Shown: positions 38,770 to 49,867 of the stretch, piece by piece | How positions within the stretch are numbered: the stretch's first letter is position 1 | Layout: the number at the start of each line of letters is the position of its first letter | Source of the DNA: Methanonatronarchaeum sp. AMET-Sl | GTDB taxonomy: Archaea; Halobacteriota; Methanonatronarchaeia; Methanonatronarchaeales; Methanonatronarchaeaceae | Direction: 5' to 3' | Assembly (NCBI RefSeq): GCF_029854155.1 | Contig: NZ_CP122958.1 | Span: 124,001-188,000, forward strand | Length of the DNA: 64,000 nucleotides | The notes under the pieces: model-generated | Seen by the model: the letters and a program-made list of their open reading frames with translations, nothing else | Databases searched by the model: none | What the model was told of the DNA's origin: nothing | Translations under genes and position numbers: made by a program

Positions 38770-39975
38770 TTAGATGTGGTTTAGTACTGTTTGTAGGTCT
38801 GGTTCTACTTCTGTTGGTGGTGTGCAGACTTCGATTATTTCTTCTGAGTCTTTTAGTAGGTGTCCTGTTGTTACGCATACGGTTTTTTCGTCTGGCTGTA
38901 CTTCTCCCTGTTCGACCAGTTTTTTTAAGCCGGCTACTGATGAGGCGCTGGCTGGTTCGACTCCGATTCCTTCGAGTCTTGCGAGTTTTTTCTGTGCTTC
39001 AACGATTTCTTGGTCTGTTACTGATTCTGCTGTCCCTCCGGTGTCGTATACGGCGTTTAGGGCTTTGGGGCCGTTAACTGGGTTTCCTATTCTTATTGCG
39101 GTGGCTAGGGTTTCTGGTTCTCCTTCGGGCGCTATTTTTTTCTTATTGTTTTTAATTGCCTCTACGAATGGTTTTGAGCCCTCTGACTGGATTCCACACA
39201 TCTTGGGTAGTTTTGGTATTATGTCGTGTTCTTTCCACTCTGTTAAGCCCTTATGTATTGCTGAGATGTTTCCTGCATTTCCTACTGGAAGGAATATCCG
39301 GTCTGGAACCTCCCAACCAAGTTGTTCAATTGCTTCATACCCAATGGTCTTTTGCCCTTCAAGCCGGATTGGGTTTATTGAGTTAAGTAAGTAGATGTCT
39401 TTTTCGTTACAAGCCTCTCTTACAAGCTCTAAAGCCCTATCGAAGTTGTCTTTTATTGATATGACGTTTGCTCCATGCATCAAAGCCTGAGCCACCTTAC
39501 CCATAGCTACTTTTCCTGCTGGCAAAAGAACTATTGCATCTATACCAGCTTTAGCGCCATATATAGAGAGAGCTGCACTTGTATTTCCAGTTGAAGCACA
39601 CCCAACTTTTGTCAAACCCATCTCCAAGGCCTTAGAGACCCCAACAGTCATACCACGATCCTTAAAACTACCTGTTGGGTTTCCACCCTCATTCTTTATA
39701 TACAGTTCATCTACCCCAACCCATTCAGCCAACCTATCAGCTTCATACAACGGGGTAGCTCCCTCAGCAATGCTAACCCGCTCATCACAAGGCAAGAAAG
39801 GCCTGTACTTCCATACCCCTAAATCCAATGACTTCATCTCATCTATATCCAGTTTCTCCTCAATCTCTGCCTCTCCATAATGGACCTCAAGCAATCCATC
39901 ACAACTAGGGCATGTGTATAAAATCTCTTGATCTGAAAACCTCGAATCACAACTAATACATCTAAGTTCCGGCAT
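38770..39975 (-). CDS. thrC: Threonine synthase
   Basis: 401 aa. An N-terminal zinc-ribbon (CISC ... CPSC) is common in archaeal ThrC. The PLP Lys is in GSFKDRGMTVG, ASTGNTSAALS binds the phosphate, and LPVGNAGNISAI is a later family motif. It converts O-phosphohomoserine to threonine. Coding strand G+T falls from 62% to 27% from 5' to 3' end by hand count. Confidence 0.95.
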   Translation of the reverse strand: MPELRCISCDSRFSDQEILYTCPSCDGLLEVHYGEAEIEEKLDIDEMKSLDLGVWKYRPFLPCDERVSIAEGATPLYEADRLAEWVGVDELYIKNEGGNPTGSFKDRGMTVGVSKALEMGLTKVGCASTGNTSAALSIYGAKAGIDAIVLLPAGKVAMGKVAQALMHGANVISIKDNFDRALELVREACNEKDIYLLNSINPIRLEGQKTIGYEAIEQLGWEVPDRIFLPVGNAGNISAIHKGLTEWKEHDIIPKLPKMCGIQSEGSKPFVEAIKNNKKKIAPEGEPETLATAIRIGNPVNGPKALNAVYDTGGTAESVTDQEIVEAQKKLARLEGIGVEPASASSVAGLKKLVEQGEVQPDEKTVCVTTGHLLKDSEEIIEVCTPPTEVEPDLQTVLNHI

Positions 39976-40104
39976 ACCAATAGACTCATCCTAAACCACT
40001 TTATTTTTTTAGGTAAAAAACACCCAAAAACCAGATATCTAAACAACCATATCTGGTTGGTTCCGGTTTGTTGTATGAAAAATCTACCAATATTATAACT
40101 AAAA

Positions 40105-40150
<46 letters not shown>

Positions 40151-40153
40151 AGT

Positions 40154-40702
40154 ATGGATCCAAAAATCAAGATTGAGAATGTTGTAGCCTCTACTTCCTT
40201 TGACCAAGAAATTGACCTTGAAAAAATTTATAATGATTTTGAAGATGCTGAATACAACCAAGAAAAATTTCCAGGCGTTGTATACAGACTTACAGAACCA
40301 AAAACCGCTGCATTAATATTTTCCTCAGGAAAACTGGTTTGCACCGGAGCTAAAAACGTTGAAGACGTAGAAGTAGCAGTAGACAAAGTAATAGAGAAAT
40401 TAAAAGGCGCTGGAGTAGACATAAAAAACAAACCAAAAACCATCGTCCAAAACATCGTTGCAAGCGCAAACCTAGACCACCCACTCAACCTAAACCAAAT
40501 AGCAATCGGATTCGGATTAGAAAACGTAGAGTACGAGCCTGAACAATTCCCAGGACTCGTATACCGACTAGAAGAACCAAAAGTCGTATTACTACTATTC
40601 GGAAGCGGAAAAATAGTATGTACAGGCGGTCGAAAACCCGAAGACTGCGAAGAAGGAGTCAAAAAAGTCAAAAAAGAACTAGAAGACAAAGGACTCATCT
40701 AA
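40154..40702 (+). CDS. tbp: TATA-box binding protein
   Basis: 182 aa, made of two direct repeats (about 1-88 and 92-180). Each has IxNVVAS or IVQNIVASA, then QFPGLVYRL-type and SGKIVCTG segments, which line the DNA-binding saddle. It nucleates transcription with TFB. The acidic C-terminal tail common in archaea is short here. It is followed by a strong hairpin. Confidence 0.97.
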   Translation: MDPKIKIENVVASTSFDQEIDLEKIYNDFEDAEYNQEKFPGVVYRLTEPKTAALIFSSGKLVCTGAKNVEDVEVAVDKVIEKLKGAGVDIKNKPKTIVQNIVASANLDHPLNLNQIAIGFGLENVEYEPEQFPGLVYRLEEPKVVLLLFGSGKIVCTGGRKPEDCEEGVKKVKKELEDKGLI

Positions 40703-40710
40703 AAAACGTA

Positions 40711-40732
40711 ATACGGGCCTAAAAACCCGTAT
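40711..40732. terminator. Hairpin between convergent tbp and phosphatase genes
   Basis: ATACGGG (40711-40717) pairs perfectly with CCCGTAT (40726-40732) across an A-rich 8-nt loop, nine bases past the tbp stop. It could terminate tbp and, in the other direction, the phosphatase transcript. Confidence 0.55.
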
Positions 40733-40820
40733 ACCAAACCATTTAAAACCTGTTTTGATCTAAAAAACCAAAAACAAATAAAGAACTTTTTTTGTATTAC
40801 AAAAACAAAAGTTGGTTTTT

Positions 40821-41498
40821 TTATATTATTTTTAGTTTTTTTAGTGCTTTTGTTACTCCTTTTCCGTTTGGTTTGTTTATTGTTATGTCGGCTTTTGTTT
40901 TGAGTTCAGGTGTTGAGTTTTTTAGTGCTACTCCGGTTTCTGCTTGTTCTATCATTTCTATGTCGTTGTTGGAGTCTCCGATTGCGATTGTTTGTTTTTG
41001 TGGTATATCTAGTTTTTTTGTTAGTTTTTTTAGTGCTGTTGCTTTGTTGATGTGTTTGTTTTTTATGTGTATGGCGAATTTTGTGTCCACTACCTCGATG
41101 TTGTAGTTTTTAGTGATTTCTCTGACTTTTTGAGGTGTTATTGTTGGTTGGAATGCGATTTCGGTGTATCGGTGGTCTTTGAATTCTTCTATCTCTGTTT
41201 TTGTTTTTAGGTGGTTGAATGCTTTTTGAACTTCTTTTTTGTTGGCTAGTATTTGGTTTTTGTTTATTCCGTAGTTTATTACTCCACCGTTTTCTGCTAT
41301 GACTGGGCTGTCTGTTCCGATTAGTATGGCTGTGGATCTGGCGAAGCAGGTTGCGTTGCCTGTTGCTAAGATGATTTTGTGGTTGTTTTTTATTGCTTGT
41401 CTGATTGATTTGGTTGCTTGTAGGTTGAGTCTTCTTTTTTTGTCTGTGATTGTTCCGTCGATGTCTATTGCTATTGCTTTTTGTTGGTTTTTTTTCAT
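40821..41498 (-). CDS. Phosphoglycolate phosphatase, archaeal HAD type
   Basis: 225 aa. HAD motif I is IAIDIDGTIT, motif II is around ILATGNATCFA, and the C-terminal IAIGDSNNDIEMIEQA is the acidic motif IV; a C2B cap lies between. It fits the archaeal phosphoglycolate phosphatase family (TA0175-like); the substrate is inferred from family. It starts 4 nt after radA stop, so it is co-transcribed with radA, perhaps clearing 3'-phosphoglycolate-derived products of DNA repair. Confidence 0.88.
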   Translation of the reverse strand: MKKNQQKAIAIDIDGTITDKKRRLNLQATKSIRQAIKNNHKIILATGNATCFARSTAILIGTDSPVIAENGGVINYGINKNQILANKKEVQKAFNHLKTKTEIEEFKDHRYTEIAFQPTITPQKVREITKNYNIEVVDTKFAIHIKNKHINKATALKKLTKKLDIPQKQTIAIGDSNNDIEMIEQAETGVALKNSTPELKTKADITINKPNGKGVTKALKKLKII

Positions 41499-41502
41499 TT
41501 TG

Positions 41503-42474
<972 letters not shown>

Positions 42475-42580
42475 GTTGTTTCACACTCAATATTAAAATT
42501 AAAGACAGTTTTCTTAGAGGGTTTTGTTTTTTGTATTATATTTAAAAAAAGGTCTGTAGAGGGGAAGTGAAAGTATTAAT

Positions 42581-44011
42581 TCAATCGTTTTCTCCTTCTT
42601 GTTTTTGTTTTTGTTTTGTTATTGTTTGTATTTCTTGTAGTATCATTTCGATGTCTTCGGGGTCTTGGTGTGTTTTTTCTATTTTTGTTGGTTTTACGGT
42701 GTTTGTTGATCCTTTTCTTTCTGCTGTGCCTTTGACTCTGATTGTTGTGCCTATTTGTGGTAGTTCTTGGTTTGTTATTTTGATGCAGCCTGTGCCGTCG
42801 TCTATTATGTTTTTGGATATTACTGTTCCTTTTACGTCGATTTTTGTTCCGCCTTTTACTTTGGAGATGTTGCCTTGGATTTCTTTTATTTCGTTTTCGA
42901 TTTTTTTTATTGTGGAGCTCCATCCGATGCTGAGTTCTATGTCGTCTTGGTATCCTTCTTTTGCTCTTGCGTCTTCTATTCGTATTATGTCGCCTACTTG
43001 GAGGTCTTTTGTTTTTTCTGTTTGTTCGTTCCATAATGCGGCTCTTATTTCTTGGGTTCCGTCATCGAGGTATATGTTTTTGACTTTGCCGTTGGAGCCG
43101 TCTTTTTTTTGGAATGTTTTTGTTGGTTGTATACCGGTTATGTTTGCGGTTATGTCGTATTGTTTTCCGGGCTCTATCTCTTTTAGTGGGGTTGTTTCTC
43201 GTTCATAACTTACTTCTTTATCTGTTTCTTGTATGTTGCCTCGATATCCAACACTTAGTTCAAGTTCTCCGTATCTTTCTTTTGTGTATCCATGTTGGAT
43301 TAAAACTCTGTCTCCGACATTGAATGTTTTTTCTGCGTGTTCATCCCAGAGAGATATATCTATTTTTCCTGTTTCATCGCCTATTTTTATTGACCTGACC
43401 TTTCCTTGTTCTCCATCTTTTTTTGTGAACTCTTTTAGGTCTCCGATGTCTAGTATTTCTCCGGCAATATCTACGTTCCCGAGGTCGGGTGTTAGTTCAG
43501 ATATTTTGGTTGTTTCCCGTTCATAATTTACTTCTGAATCGATTTTTTCAACTCGAGTGCTTCCACCTACATTTACTTCTAAACCACTGTATCCTTCTTT
43601 TGTTTGGGCATTGCGGATACTTAGAACGTCATCTTTCTGGATTTCGTTGGTTTTTACAAGGTCGGCCATTTCATCCCATAACACAACTCTTATTTCTCCG
43701 GTTTCGTCTCCCAACAATATGTTTGCCACCCGGCCAACGGAGCCATCGTCTCTATCAAATGTACGGACCTGTTCGACCTCAATAACCTTTCCATCGAAAC
43801 TAACGGTTTCACCCTCACCATCTATCTCTGAAATCTCTATAGGGCCTTCACCATCTATACCGATGTCTTTGGCAACAAGTTTTGCAGCTGTGTCTCTATC
43901 GCATAATCCACCTAATTCAGTTACCTTCTGGTCGATTAGGTCGGTAAACTTATTTTTTGAAACTTCAATATCAGATTCCTTTATTTTTTCGTAAACTTCA
44001 TCGATTCCCAT
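42581..44011 (-). CDS. rpa: Single-stranded DNA-binding protein (RPA, four OB folds)
   Basis: 476 aa from MGIDEVYEKIK; four codons earlier is also open. Three near-identical OB folds are seen, each with a V-x-F/FxxxDGSxGxVxNIxLGDETGxIxxxLWDE-like pattern at about 65-125, 170-230 and 275-335, and a fourth more divergent fold (about 360-450; IDDGTGCIKI). It protects ssDNA in replication and repair. No zinc finger is visible, so it resembles the archaeal multi-OB RPA class. It lies upstream of radA on the same strand with a 106-nt gap. Confidence 0.9.
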   Translation of the reverse strand: MGIDEVYEKIKESDIEVSKNKFTDLIDQKVTELGGLCDRDTAAKLVAKDIGIDGEGPIEISEIDGEGETVSFDGKVIEVEQVRTFDRDDGSVGRVANILLGDETGEIRVVLWDEMADLVKTNEIQKDDVLSIRNAQTKEGYSGLEVNVGGSTRVEKIDSEVNYERETTKISELTPDLGNVDIAGEILDIGDLKEFTKKDGEQGKVRSIKIGDETGKIDISLWDEHAEKTFNVGDRVLIQHGYTKERYGELELSVGYRGNIQETDKEVSYERETTPLKEIEPGKQYDITANITGIQPTKTFQKKDGSNGKVKNIYLDDGTQEIRAALWNEQTEKTKDLQVGDIIRIEDARAKEGYQDDIELSIGWSSTIKKIENEIKEIQGNISKVKGGTKIDVKGTVISKNIIDDGTGCIKITNQELPQIGTTIRVKGTAERKGSTNTVKPTKIEKTHQDPEDIEMILQEIQTITKQKQKQEGEND

Positions 44012-44074
44012 AGGCACCAACAAGTTTTGTCTTCCAACCTATTTATTAAAACTGGTTACCCAAAAAAAAGGGGT

Positions 44075-44775
<701 letters not shown>

Positions 44776-44857
44776 GATTGTGGGGAAACTCCTACAAAAA
44801 AATAATTGACATTTATATTATGTATGTGTCATTTTAGATAGATTTATTTGAAGGTGG

Positions 44858-45826
44858 TTGTTTTTGGATACAGTAAGTTTTAAAGATGGTAAGGTTTTGA
44901 TGATCGATCAGACAGAACTACCGAATGAGTTGGTTTTTCTTGAACTTGAAAACTATAGGGAGGTTGCTAGGGCGATTGAGGAACTTAAGGTTCGGGGAGC
45001 ACCGGCTATTGGTGTTTCAGCTGCATTTGGTTTAATGCTTGCAAGCCAGAAAGGAGATAAAAAGGTGTTGGAGAAGGCTGCCGGTCGTTTACGGCAGACC
45101 AGGCCTACCGCTGTAAACCTGTTTTGGGCTATCGACCGTGTTTTAGAGGCGGCTAAGTCAAGTGATAACTGGCAGAAAGCTGTTGAAGAAGAGGTTCAGG
45201 CTATTTACAGGGAAGATCGAGAGATAAACAAAAAGATAGGTGACAATGGAGCCAACTTACTAAGTGATGGAGACACGGTTTTAACACATTGTAACGCTGG
45301 AGCTCTAGCGACCTCAGGAAGGTATGGAACCGCGCTTGGAGTGATAAAAAGAGCTGTTGAAAGAGATATAGATATAGATGTGGTTTGTACTGAGACACGG
45401 CCTGTTTTACAGGGCGCCCGATTAACAGCCTACGAATTGGTTGAAGATATCGGTGTTGACACAACCCTGATAGTTGACAGCGCCATTGGCGCTTTAATGC
45501 CGGAGATCGATAAGGTTGTTGTTGGAGCAGACAGAGTTGTCCAAGATGGAGTTGCAAACAAAATAGGCACATACAACATCGCGGCCTTAGCGGAAAGACA
45601 TGGGACAGAGTTTTATGTCGCTGCACCAAAATCAACCTTTGACCTTGACATCACAATCGATGAAATAGAAATCGAAGAAAGAAACGAAAAAGAGATAAAA
45701 GAAATATGTGGTTGCCAAATAGCTCCCAAAAAAGTCAAGGCATACAACCAAGCCTTCGATCTAACTCCCAGTGAATTGATAGACGGCGTAATAACAGAAA
45801 AAGGTATCGAAAAGCTAGATAGATAA
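44858..45826 (+). CDS. mtnA: S-methyl-5-thioribose-1-phosphate isomerase (eIF2B-related)
   Basis: 322 aa from TTG (a second TTG is two codons later). VRGAPAIGVSAAFG, HCNAGALATSGRYGTALG, CTETRP (active-site Cys) and VVVGADRVVQDGVANKIGTY (catalytic Asp) are the MtnA set. It converts methylthioribose-1-phosphate to the ribulose form in methionine salvage. The related ribose-1,5-bisphosphate isomerase is less likely because of the RGAPAIG segment. A small CCTC/GAGG hairpin at 45842-45853 lies between it and the DUF116 gene. Confidence 0.93.
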   Translation: MFLDTVSFKDGKVLMIDQTELPNELVFLELENYREVARAIEELKVRGAPAIGVSAAFGLMLASQKGDKKVLEKAAGRLRQTRPTAVNLFWAIDRVLEAAKSSDNWQKAVEEEVQAIYREDREINKKIGDNGANLLSDGDTVLTHCNAGALATSGRYGTALGVIKRAVERDIDIDVVCTETRPVLQGARLTAYELVEDIGVDTTLIVDSAIGALMPEIDKVVVGADRVVQDGVANKIGTYNIAALAERHGTEFYVAAPKSTFDLDITIDEIEIEERNEKEIKEICGCQIAPKKVKAYNQAFDLTPSELIDGVITEKGIEKLDR

Positions 45827-45862
45827 AAAACCCTTTTCGGGCCTCAAAAGAGGTCAAAAAAC

Positions 45863-46405
45863 TTGAAAGATAAAATAAAAAGCTTAATAGGACGTTTATA
45901 TACCTCCGGGGCACATACAAACGCCCATGAACTAACATCAAAAGTATTAGGCCAACTTAACCTAAGTGAAGAATGGTCACAATACGTAGACATAGAAGTA
46001 CGAAACATGATGGATAGAGAAATATTCAAAAAAACACCAATCGAAAAAAGAGCCCTATTCCTACCACACTGCCTACGGAAAACCAGCGAATGCAAAGGCG
46101 AATACGGAGACAACGGCCTAGAATGCAAACAATGTGGAAAATGCGACATCGCAGACATAATCGATTACGCCAACGAACTCGGCTACCAAGTCTACGTCGT
46201 ACCAGGCGGAAGCCTCGTATACAAAGTACTCGAAAACGGAGGAGTCGAAGCAGTAGTCGGAGTAGCTTGCTACGAAGAACTAGACCAAGCAATCAAAAAA
46301 GCAACACAAACCGGAATCCCAAGCCAAGGAATCCTATTAACCAAAGACGGATGCGTCAACACAGAAGTAAACAAAATGGAAGTAGCCAGAAAACTCAAAC
46401 TCTAA
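45863..46405 (+). CDS. DUF116 family cysteine-rich protein
   Basis: 180 aa with a TTG start. LFLPHCLRKTSECKGEYGDNG, CKQCGKCDIADI, VPGGSLVYKVL and VGVACYEEL form the DUF116 pattern; the Cys residues may bind a metal or cluster. Members are found in methanogens and other anaerobes, function unknown, sometimes next to lipoate or formyl-transfer genes. It follows mtnA by 36 nt and may be co-transcribed. Confidence 0.88.
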   Translation: MKDKIKSLIGRLYTSGAHTNAHELTSKVLGQLNLSEEWSQYVDIEVRNMMDREIFKKTPIEKRALFLPHCLRKTSECKGEYGDNGLECKQCGKCDIADIIDYANELGYQVYVVPGGSLVYKVLENGGVEAVVGVACYEELDQAIKKATQTGIPSQGILLTKDGCVNTEVNKMEVARKLKL

Positions 46406-46461
46406 AACACCAACCCCAAAAACCAAACCCAAAAACACAACAAACAAAAACACAAAAAAAT

Positions 46462-46548
46462 AGATTTAAACTAGAGAATGAAAATGCCTATATGGGGGTA
46501 AACCTCATTAAAGACTTCCTGGGGAGGTATCTTTAGAGAGGTTTTTTG
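46462..46548. ncRNA. Large imperfect hairpin with its own TATA-like box (terminator or small RNA)
   Basis: AAACCTC (46500-46506) pairs with GAGGTTT (46538-46544), AAAGA (46510-46514) with TCTTT (46530-46534) across a symmetric 3x3 internal loop, and CCT (46518-46520) with AGG (46525-46527) at the tip. A T run follows. TTTAAA at about 46465-46470, 25-30 nt upstream of the hairpin, could drive a short RNA. The simplest reading is a terminator between convergent DUF116 and pheT. Confidence 0.4.
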
Positions 46549-46565
46549 TTTGGGTTTATCGGGTT

Positions 46566-48212
46566 TTATTGGTTTTTTTGGTTTTTTGGTATTTTTTCTG
46601 GTTCTATTTCTAGTGTTGTTATTGGGTGGTTTAGTTCGTGTTTTTGTATTATTTCTGGGTGTATTTCTCCGAATTCTCCGATTTTTTGGTTGTTGATGGT
46701 GATTTTGGCGGCTCTTCCTGGTATGTATGGTCCTTGTTTTTTGGGTTTTATTTGGTAGTTTAGGTCTAGTTCTCGGAGTATTGTTTCTGTGTGGGATTTT
46801 ATTTGGCTGTAGTTCATTTTTCGGCCTATTGCTATGGCTGTTAGGTGTCTGCATTCTTTTATTTGGTTTTCCTGGTTGTGGAAGCATTCTCCGTATTCGA
46901 ATATTTTTTGTGGTAGGTCTCTGTGTCTGTTGAGTTTTAGTATTTGTATTAGTTTGGGTAGTATTGTTTCTCTTAGTATTGTGTGGTCGGTTGATATTGG
47001 GTTTTGTATTTTGACTGGGTTTTTTGTTGGTTGTTTTATTTTTTGGGTTTCTTGTTTGTTGGTTAGTGTTAGTGTCATTGCTTCGTTGTATCCGAGTCCG
47101 GTCATTATGTTTCTTAGTTTGTCTCCTAGTTCTTCTGTTGGGTGGCTGGATCCTATTCCTGGTGTGTTTGGTAGTTCTGGCTGTATGTTTTGGTATCCGT
47201 ATCCGATTGCTATGTCTTCTATTATGTCCCAGTCGTGGAGTATGTCTGCTCGGTAGCTTGGTACTTTGACTGTTATCTGGTTTTGTTGGTTTTTGGCTTG
47301 GTATCGCATTTTTTGGAGGGCTTTGACGGCTTGTTCTGGGGTTATTTGGTTTCCGATTAGTTTTTGTATTTCTTGGTGGTTTATTTGTCGTTTTGTTGGT
47401 TTTAGGTTTGGCGTGGTTTGGTTTTTGGTTCCTGTTAGTTCTATTTTTTCTATTTCTCCGTTTCTTTCGGATAGTGCTGTTACCATTATGTTGAGTGCTT
47501 TCTCTATGCTGTGTTTTTGTGTTCCGGTTACGTCTATGAAGACTTCTTTTGTTGTTGTGTTTACTTCTGTTAGTTGGCTGTTGATTATTGGTGGGAATGA
47601 GAGTACTTGGTTGGTTGAGTCTGTTATTATTGGGTATTTTTCTGCGTCTTTGATTATTTCTTGGTATTTCTGGCCTTTTTCGTGTTTTTTTAATATTTCA
47701 TGGGGGGTCATTTTTTGGTTGTGGTCGAGGGGTTTGAATGGATGTGTGTCGGGGTTTACTGCTTGGTAGGTGAATGGTGGTTCGAGGTGTTTTAGGTCAT
47801 GTATTCCTATTGATACTTTTTTTCTATCTCTTCCTAACCCCCAATGCAGGTCTTCTTGGAGGTCCATGATGGTTTTAATGGTTTTTTCGTTTAGGTTGAG
47901 GTTTCTTACTATGGCTCCTACTGCGTGGGGTCTTACTTCTTTGACCGTTGGTTTTATCTCTAGTTTGGTTGTTGGTGGTTTTACGTTGTAGATGGGTAAT
48001 CCAGTTTCAATTCCAAGGAATCCTTTTAGGGCTCTTGCAACTCCTTCTATGCTGAATAGGTCTGGCCTGTTTGGGAAGAACTCTATATAAGCGGTTTCTC
48101 CGTCTATACGTTCTACGTCTGCTCCGATCATTGGTACTCTATCTAAGATTGTTTCTCTTGGTGTTTCCACCATTTCTTCTATGGTTGGTAGGTCTATTTC
48201 TATTACCGGCAT
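46566..48212 (-). CDS. pheT: Phenylalanyl-tRNA synthetase beta subunit
   Basis: 548 aa from MPVIEIDLPTIEEM; the frame opens seven codons earlier inside pheS. It has the archaeal/eukaryotic layout: B1 domain with YIEFFPNRPDLFSIEGVARAL, B3/B4 editing region, B5 and a catalytic-like core (GYGYQNIQPELPNTPGIG; EAMTLTLTN). It forms the (alpha-beta)2 enzyme with PheS. It overlaps pheS by 10 nt. The C-terminal third is heavily Lys/Asn/Gln/Thr-rich, in line with the A+C drift. Confidence 0.95.
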   Translation of the reverse strand: MPVIEIDLPTIEEMVETPRETILDRVPMIGADVERIDGETAYIEFFPNRPDLFSIEGVARALKGFLGIETGLPIYNVKPPTTKLEIKPTVKEVRPHAVGAIVRNLNLNEKTIKTIMDLQEDLHWGLGRDRKKVSIGIHDLKHLEPPFTYQAVNPDTHPFKPLDHNQKMTPHEILKKHEKGQKYQEIIKDAEKYPIITDSTNQVLSFPPIINSQLTEVNTTTKEVFIDVTGTQKHSIEKALNIMVTALSERNGEIEKIELTGTKNQTTPNLKPTKRQINHQEIQKLIGNQITPEQAVKALQKMRYQAKNQQNQITVKVPSYRADILHDWDIIEDIAIGYGYQNIQPELPNTPGIGSSHPTEELGDKLRNIMTGLGYNEAMTLTLTNKQETQKIKQPTKNPVKIQNPISTDHTILRETILPKLIQILKLNRHRDLPQKIFEYGECFHNQENQIKECRHLTAIAIGRKMNYSQIKSHTETILRELDLNYQIKPKKQGPYIPGRAAKITINNQKIGEFGEIHPEIIQKHELNHPITTLEIEPEKIPKNQKNQ

Positions 48213-49717
48213 GATGGATGCCTCCTTAACCAATCTATATCGCTTTGGTATAGGTCTCTGAGGTCTGTTAGCCCTAGTTTAAGCATTGCAAGCCGGCCTA
48301 TACCAAGCCCCCATGCTAGGACGGGGTGTTCTACATCGATGGGTTTGGTTACTTCTCGACGGAATACACCTGCTCCACCAAGCTCTACCCACTCTCCTAA
48401 TTCCTCTACGTATACTTCTGGCTCTACACTTGGCTCGGTATATGGGAAATATCCTGGCCGGAAACGGATTTCATCGAAACCCATGCGGCTATAAAAAGTT
48501 TGGAGATATCCAAGTAGGTTGTTGAATGATAGGTCTTCTCCTAATACGATTCCCTCTAGTTGGTAGAACTGTGGTAGGTGTGTTGCGTCGATTGTTTCTC
48601 TACGGTATGCTCGGTCTATACTGAAAACCTTTTCCGGAGGCTCGGGGTTTTCAGATAGATACCTGATTGTGGTGGAGGTTGTGTGTGTACGTAAAACAGC
48701 TTTTTCAGCGAGCTCCCGACTCCATAGATTCCCCCAACCAATCGAGTCAATTTCCCCACCGCTTTCATGCATCTCTTTAACTTTATTAACCAGTTCTTCG
48801 TTCGGTAACTCCAGTTTCCCGGGGTTTTTTAGATAAAATGTGTCTTGCATCTCTCTTGCTGGATGGTCTTGAGGCTGGAAAAGAGCGTCAAAGTTCCAGA
48901 AACTGGATTCAACAGTCTGACCCTTAATCTCCTTGAAACCCATATCCCGGAAAATCCTGCGGATATCATCTAAAATCAATTGGTATGGATGTCTTTTTCC
49001 TGGATAACTGGGTTTGGTGCTGGCCGAAACATCATATCTACGGAACTCACGTTCACGCCACCTACCCGATGAAATCAATTCCGGAGTTAACTCATGTATA
49101 TACTCTTCAACCTCTAAATCCTCAATAGATAAGTCAAGACCTTTCTTGGTTATCTCTAGCTCTCTCTCTGTTCTCTCAATTTTCTTTATAGCCGAGTCAC
49201 GACCCAACAACTCCTCTACAACTGGCTTTGGTTCTTCAACAACCTCTTTAATTTGTTCAAGAGATTTAGGTTCACCATTACTTAAAAAACTTAATACCTT
49301 GGTTTCAGGGGTTTCTGGTTTCATTAACCTTCTTTCCCCCCTATCAGTCAACTCTATCCTACCTCTCTCTATCTCACCAAGACCTTTGTCCCGTATCCAA
49401 CCCAAACCAATATTCAAAACCTCTCCATCCAGTTTTTTAGAAAGCTCACTTAACTCATCAACACCCTCACTAACAAACTCAAGTATCTTATCTTCAGGCA
49501 AGCCATCCTCAAGCAACCTACGGCCTTCCCCACCAATCACATAAAACTCTTTCCTAGCCTCATTAATCTCTACAAGCCCCTTCTCCTCAAGCTCTAAACC
49601 AGCCCTCATCACACCAGCAACATCGATATCACCATATCTAGCAATCTCCCCAGGACTTGCATTACCCAACTCGGAAACCGCCTTCAAAACATCAACTTCA
49701 TGTGAACGAAAATCCAT
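48203..49717 (-). CDS. pheS: Phenylalanyl-tRNA synthetase alpha subunit
   Basis: 504 aa from MDFRSHEVDVLKAV; six codons earlier is open. An N-terminal set of winged-helix DNA/tRNA-binding repeats (about 1-190) precedes the class II core: HPYQLILDDIRRIFRDMGF (motif 1 region), FQPQDHPAREMQDTFYL (motif 2) and AWGLGIGRLAMLKLGL (motif 3). First gene of the pheS-pheT operon. Its 5' end is G+T-rich on the coding strand, and pheT is progressively A+C-rich. Confidence 0.96.
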   Translation of the reverse strand: MDFRSHEVDVLKAVSELGNASPGEIARYGDIDVAGVMRAGLELEEKGLVEINEARKEFYVIGGEGRRLLEDGLPEDKILEFVSEGVDELSELSKKLDGEVLNIGLGWIRDKGLGEIERGRIELTDRGERRLMKPETPETKVLSFLSNGEPKSLEQIKEVVEEPKPVVEELLGRDSAIKKIERTERELEITKKGLDLSIEDLEVEEYIHELTPELISSGRWREREFRRYDVSASTKPSYPGKRHPYQLILDDIRRIFRDMGFKEIKGQTVESSFWNFDALFQPQDHPAREMQDTFYLKNPGKLELPNEELVNKVKEMHESGGEIDSIGWGNLWSRELAEKAVLRTHTTSTTIRYLSENPEPPEKVFSIDRAYRRETIDATHLPQFYQLEGIVLGEDLSFNNLLGYLQTFYSRMGFDEIRFRPGYFPYTEPSVEPEVYVEELGEWVELGGAGVFRREVTKPIDVEHPVLAWGLGIGRLAMLKLGLTDLRDLYQSDIDWLRRHPSCR

Positions 49718-49867
49718 ACTAAATACCTCAAACAAATCTAAACCAACAGATACCTAACTTACCCTTACTAATTGATTTTTAACCACTCAATATTATTTCC
49801 CCAAAAACTCACCACTAAACCACTCAATAACATTTCACGGAAAACTATGACTCATTAACACTGGGGG

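Noticed and set aside
46492..46536. 14-codon minigene starting MGVNLIKDF
   Set aside because: It lies on the hairpin arms and is too short to support without conservation.
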